Position numbers and translations under genes: made by a program
The notes under the pieces: model-generated
Seen by the model: the letters and a program-made list of their open reading frames with translations, nothing else
Told to the model about the DNA's origin: nothing
Databases searched by the model: none
NCBI RefSeq assembly: GCF_018614585.1
Contig: NZ_JAGGOI010000011.1
Coordinates: forward strand, 36,941-100,940
Reading direction: 5' to 3'
Length of the DNA: 64,000 nt
Origin: Streptomyces sp. ISL-1
GTDB taxonomy: Bacteria; Actinomycetota; Actinomycetes; Streptomycetales; Streptomycetaceae
Shown: piece after piece, positions 61,806 through 64,000 of the stretch
Layout of the letters: each line of letters begins with the position of its first letter
Numbering within the stretch: the first letter of the stretch is position 1

Positions 61806-62309
61806 TCATGGCGGGATCTGGCCATCAAAGCTGGGGTCCGCTGCTTCCAGCTTGTCAAGGACGCGGACTGTGACTACCGCATAGAGGACATGCGGGATGA
61901 TGTCTGAGATCCAGTCCGAAGTTGCCCAGGTCCGTGGATCCGTGATTCCCGAAAGAATAATCGGCGCATTTGTGACAGTTAGGGCAAAGAGAGACGCAAC
62001 GACATAGCGGGAAGCCTTCGTCGGAGGCCAACCAGCAGCCTGTGCCAATGACAGCGCCGCCCCCATGCCCAGCCCCACGGTGTATCCGGTCAAGGGGCCA
62101 AGGCCAGCGATCCGGTTCGCCAAGGTCTGAGCGTCCCCGGGGATTCGAATACGGAGCTTCGCAGCAAGGCTACGCACTGTGATCTCAGGAGTATCGCTGA
62201 TGGGCCGGCCTCGAAGCGCGATGTCGGCATAACCCGCGATATTGAGCGCGGTCGTACCGGCGAGTCCCGCAACAGCGCCGTGAAGAAGCGGCCGCATAAC
62301 TCTGATCAT
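61806..62309 (-). CDS. Hypothetical membrane protein
   Basis: This 167-residue protein has about four hydrophobic helices (PLLHGAVAGLAGTTALNIAG, LTGYTVGLGMGAALSLAQAA, YVVASLFALTVTNAPIILSG, WISDIIPHVLYAVVTVRVL). A periplasmic or cytoplasmic loop lies at residues 35-70. It shows no enzymatic motif. Related proteins are frequent in Streptomyces but unnamed. ATG 62309 lies behind a perfect AGGAGGA, so it is well expressed in principle. Codon use is slightly less G/C-biased than in its neighbours, a possible sign of recent arrival. Confidence 0.65.
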   Translation of the reverse strand: MIRVMRPLLHGAVAGLAGTTALNIAGYADIALRGRPISDTPEITVRSLAAKLRIRIPGDAQTLANRIAGLGPLTGYTVGLGMGAALSLAQAAGWPPTKASRYVVASLFALTVTNAPIILSGITDPRTWATSDWISDIIPHVLYAVVTVRVLDKLEAADPSFDGQIPP

Positions 62310-62519
62310 GGGCGGTCCTCCTGCTGAGCAATCAATCTCGAGTCGGTGACCCGTACCCCGAGGCTGAGCTTCAAGAGTCCTATTTCCGTGGACGCTCCGC
62401 ATCACAGGACGTGTGAGTGGACGACGGCGGGACCAGCGGTAGGAGCGTCCGCAGAGCCCGGTTCGGGGTGAACAACCGTCCCAGCCCTTCCTGATCGGAT
62501 CTTCTCGGTTGTGCGGCTG

Positions 62520-62987
62520 TCACCGTCCAGCTAGTCGCTCCTGCACCTCTTGCAGTACCCACCCGTTTCCGTCCGGGTCGCTGAACGAGGCGTAGGAGGC
62601 GTAGCTGCGGCCGTTTGGATCGCGGCCGTCGACCCGTACTTCAGCGCCGGTGTCGTAGACCTTGTGGAAGATCTTGCTTACCTCAACACCGCGGCCGGCG
62701 AGGTCGGCGCGGGCTTTGTCGAGGTCGAAGACCACGAGGTAGCCCTCTGCGGATCCAGGCGCCGCGGAGATGACCCCGCGGCCGAAGATGATCGAGCATT
62801 CCGACCCAGGCGGCGTCAGCTGAACGATCCGGAATTCTGGGCCGGCCTCGAAGTCCGCATCGAGCCGCCATCCCAGACTCTGGTAGAACCGCAATGCACG
62901 GTCGACGTCAGCGACGGGGATAATGTGGACCTCGATCTTCATATCCACGGTCGGCTCTTTGACGCCGCCCTGCTCTTGAGTGCTCAT
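62520..62987 (-). CDS. VOC family protein
   Basis: This 155-residue protein is a glyoxalase/bleomycin-resistance-fold protein: KIEVHIIPVADVDRALRFYQ, SLGWRLDADFEAGPEFRIVQ, LTPPGSECSIIFGRGV, GYLVVFDLDKARADLAGRGV and SYASFSDPDGNGWVLQEVQE. The Phe-Ser-Asp-Pro-Asp-Gly-Asn turn and following Leu-Gln-Glu are standard for the family; His in IEVHI and Glu near the end would bind metal. ATG 62987 follows AGGAGA. The function could be isomerase, dioxygenase or resistance. Confidence 0.85.
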   Translation of the reverse strand: MSTQEQGGVKEPTVDMKIEVHIIPVADVDRALRFYQSLGWRLDADFEAGPEFRIVQLTPPGSECSIIFGRGVISAAPGSAEGYLVVFDLDKARADLAGRGVEVSKIFHKVYDTGAEVRVDGRDPNGRSYASYASFSDPDGNGWVLQEVQERLAGR

Positions 62988-63596
62988 ACTCGTTCTCCTG
63001 CGCCCGATGCCCAGAAATCCATGAGGACGACGTGGCCGCGCAGCTCTGGACGGCCGAGCGGCTCGGTATTGACGCCCCGCCGCGCGAGGGCATGTTTTCG
63101 TCGGTCGGGCACGGTCTACCGGAGGGAGCGGAAGGCCGTTCTTCCACGAGGAGTTCTGGCTGCTCCCAGGCGGCGAAGTACCCATCGTTGGGCAGCTTGT
63201 TGCAGTGTCAACCCCGTGCCACCTACATCCCCACGTTAGACCGATGGGGTACACGATGCACCCGGGAAGAACCCTGGGGTGCGTCCCGTGGCTGCACCGC
63301 CGGGGGTCTGGACTTCGTAGGAAGCGGTGGCACGGTCCCACCCGGATGTCGAGAACTCGTAAACGCACTAACCTCGAACTTTCGTGACGGGTCGTGAGTT
63401 CTTTCGGCGGCCTGATTCGGCCGGCCGGACTGGTAGTGGACAGACTGCGGGCCCGGCTGTCGCGTCGGGTGGGCACCGGGTTCCAGTGCTCCGGCAGGTG
63501 CTGCCGATTCGTCGGGGTGAGGTGTTGCCGGTCAGCCGGGGCCGGGAAGGGCTTCGAATCGCTGGATTCGGCGGTGATGACATCGGTCCAGGGCCA
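62988..63596. other. Intergenic interval without recognised gene
   Basis: These 609 bases lie between the divergent VOC gene and the last small gene. Several open frames exist but none shows a ribosome site with a recognisable product. Confidence 0.35.
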
Positions 63597-63809
63597 GTGG
63601 ATGAGCTGATTGAGCTGCAGCGCGCAGCGAACCGGGCGCGCGAAGAAGCGACGGAACACGGATACTCGTCGGAAGCGTGGCGGCCGTGGCTGGACGCGGC
63701 CGAGGCGCTGACGGCTGCGATCACGGCGCACGCGGCGGCGACCGGGCAGAACCGGCACGACGTCGAGGTTGAGCTGAAGCGGCGGGCCCGGGAGTCGGGC
63801 GAGGGCTGA
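63597..63809 (+). CDS. Small helical hypothetical protein
   Basis: From GTG 63597 a 70-residue helical protein is encoded: VDELIELQRAANRAREEATE, EAWRPWLDAAEALTAAITAH, AAATGQNRHDVEVELKRRA. The pattern of two long amphipathic helices with a Trp-rich turn resembles short Streptomyces proteins of phage or plasmid neighbourhoods that open MDELIELQRA. An AGGG sequence precedes the start. Longer in-frame starts add sequence that looks non-coding. The function is unknown. Confidence 0.55.
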   Translation: MDELIELQRAANRAREEATEHGYSSEAWRPWLDAAEALTAAITAHAAATGQNRHDVEVELKRRARESGEG

Positions 63810-64000
63810 CGGTCAGGGATCGAGGGGTTGACGCTTCCAGCCCGACGGGATGAGTGTCACGGTGATGGCACCCATGGTTGATGACCGGGTGAGAGTAGTT
63901 GAGGTACAGGAAGGTTCAACGGGTGCACGGCAGCCAGGGCAGGGGGCCGGACGCGTCGGTGAAACGGCCCGTTCCTAACCTCGGCGTTTCGGTTGCAGTG

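Noticed and set aside
1..64000. CRISPR array or complete insertion sequence
   Set aside because: No regularly spaced repeats and no transposase with both ends intact were seen.
63923..64000. Possible gene starting with GTG at the right edge
   Set aside because: Only 26 codons are visible and no family is recognisable, so it is not reported.

Overview
The window is high-GC actinobacterial DNA and almost certainly comes from a Streptomyces chromosome. Third codon positions are strongly G/C and GTG and TTG starts are common. Lineage markers include an SCO2400-type zinc-ribbon protein, a DUF5997 gene next to a LysR-type substrate-binding protein, several coenzyme F420-dependent enzymes, a SARP/BTAD regulator, LAxTG and lipobox surface proteins, and a cyclophane RiPP locus. 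Gene order is loose, remnants are frequent and intact mobile elements are absent. This looks like a chromosome arm rather than the conserved core, which is an inference.

The left part (1-11.2 kb) holds the end of a DUF89/ARMT1-like phosphatase, the SCO2400-like protein, a VanW-domain envelope protein translationally coupled to a small protein, a LAxTG-anchored surface protein, an F420-dependent reductase, the divergent DUF5997/LysR-domain pair and an aldo/keto reductase.

The centrepiece is a minus-strand operon from about 19.88 to 11.24 kb with six tightly packed genes: a 70-residue precursor whose C-terminus carries a YxD (Tyr-Asp-Asp) core, a radical SAM/SPASM maturase of the FxsB type, a TIR protein, a MoxR-type AAA ATPase, a SAV_2336-type protein with a degenerate vWA fold, and a 1287-residue TIR/NB-ARC/TPR protein. 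The first two genes predict a three-residue cyclophane (triceptide) peptide. The other four resemble NTP-dependent conflict or signalling modules. The precursor is short, starts with TTG and overlaps the maturase, so it is easy to miss.

From 20.5 to 38 kb lie two F420-linked oxidoreductases, a GNAT enzyme, a SARP-ATPase-TPR regulator followed by a berberine-bridge-type FAD oxidoreductase, three alpha/beta hydrolases (two of them lipoproteins), a TMEM175-like channel divergent from an NTF2-like protein across a perfect inverted repeat, an ABC exporter and a beta-lactamase-fold lipoprotein.

From 38.4 kb to the right end, functional genes alternate with wreckage. The intact genes are a methyltransferase, an allene-oxide-cyclase-like secreted protein, a DUF4394 protein, an AlkZ-like protein, the DinB/YafY pair, two GNATs, two VOC proteins, a hydrolase, the PadR/GDSL pair, a DUF6221 protein, PhoD, a DUF899 protein and a lipoprotein/membrane pair. 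The remnants come from FtsX permease, TAP-type hydrolase, aldo/keto reductase, EamA transporter, IS5, LexA-like, MarR, cytochrome P450 and IS1380 genes. An initiator tRNA gene with one extra base in its T-stem lies at 47.3 kb.
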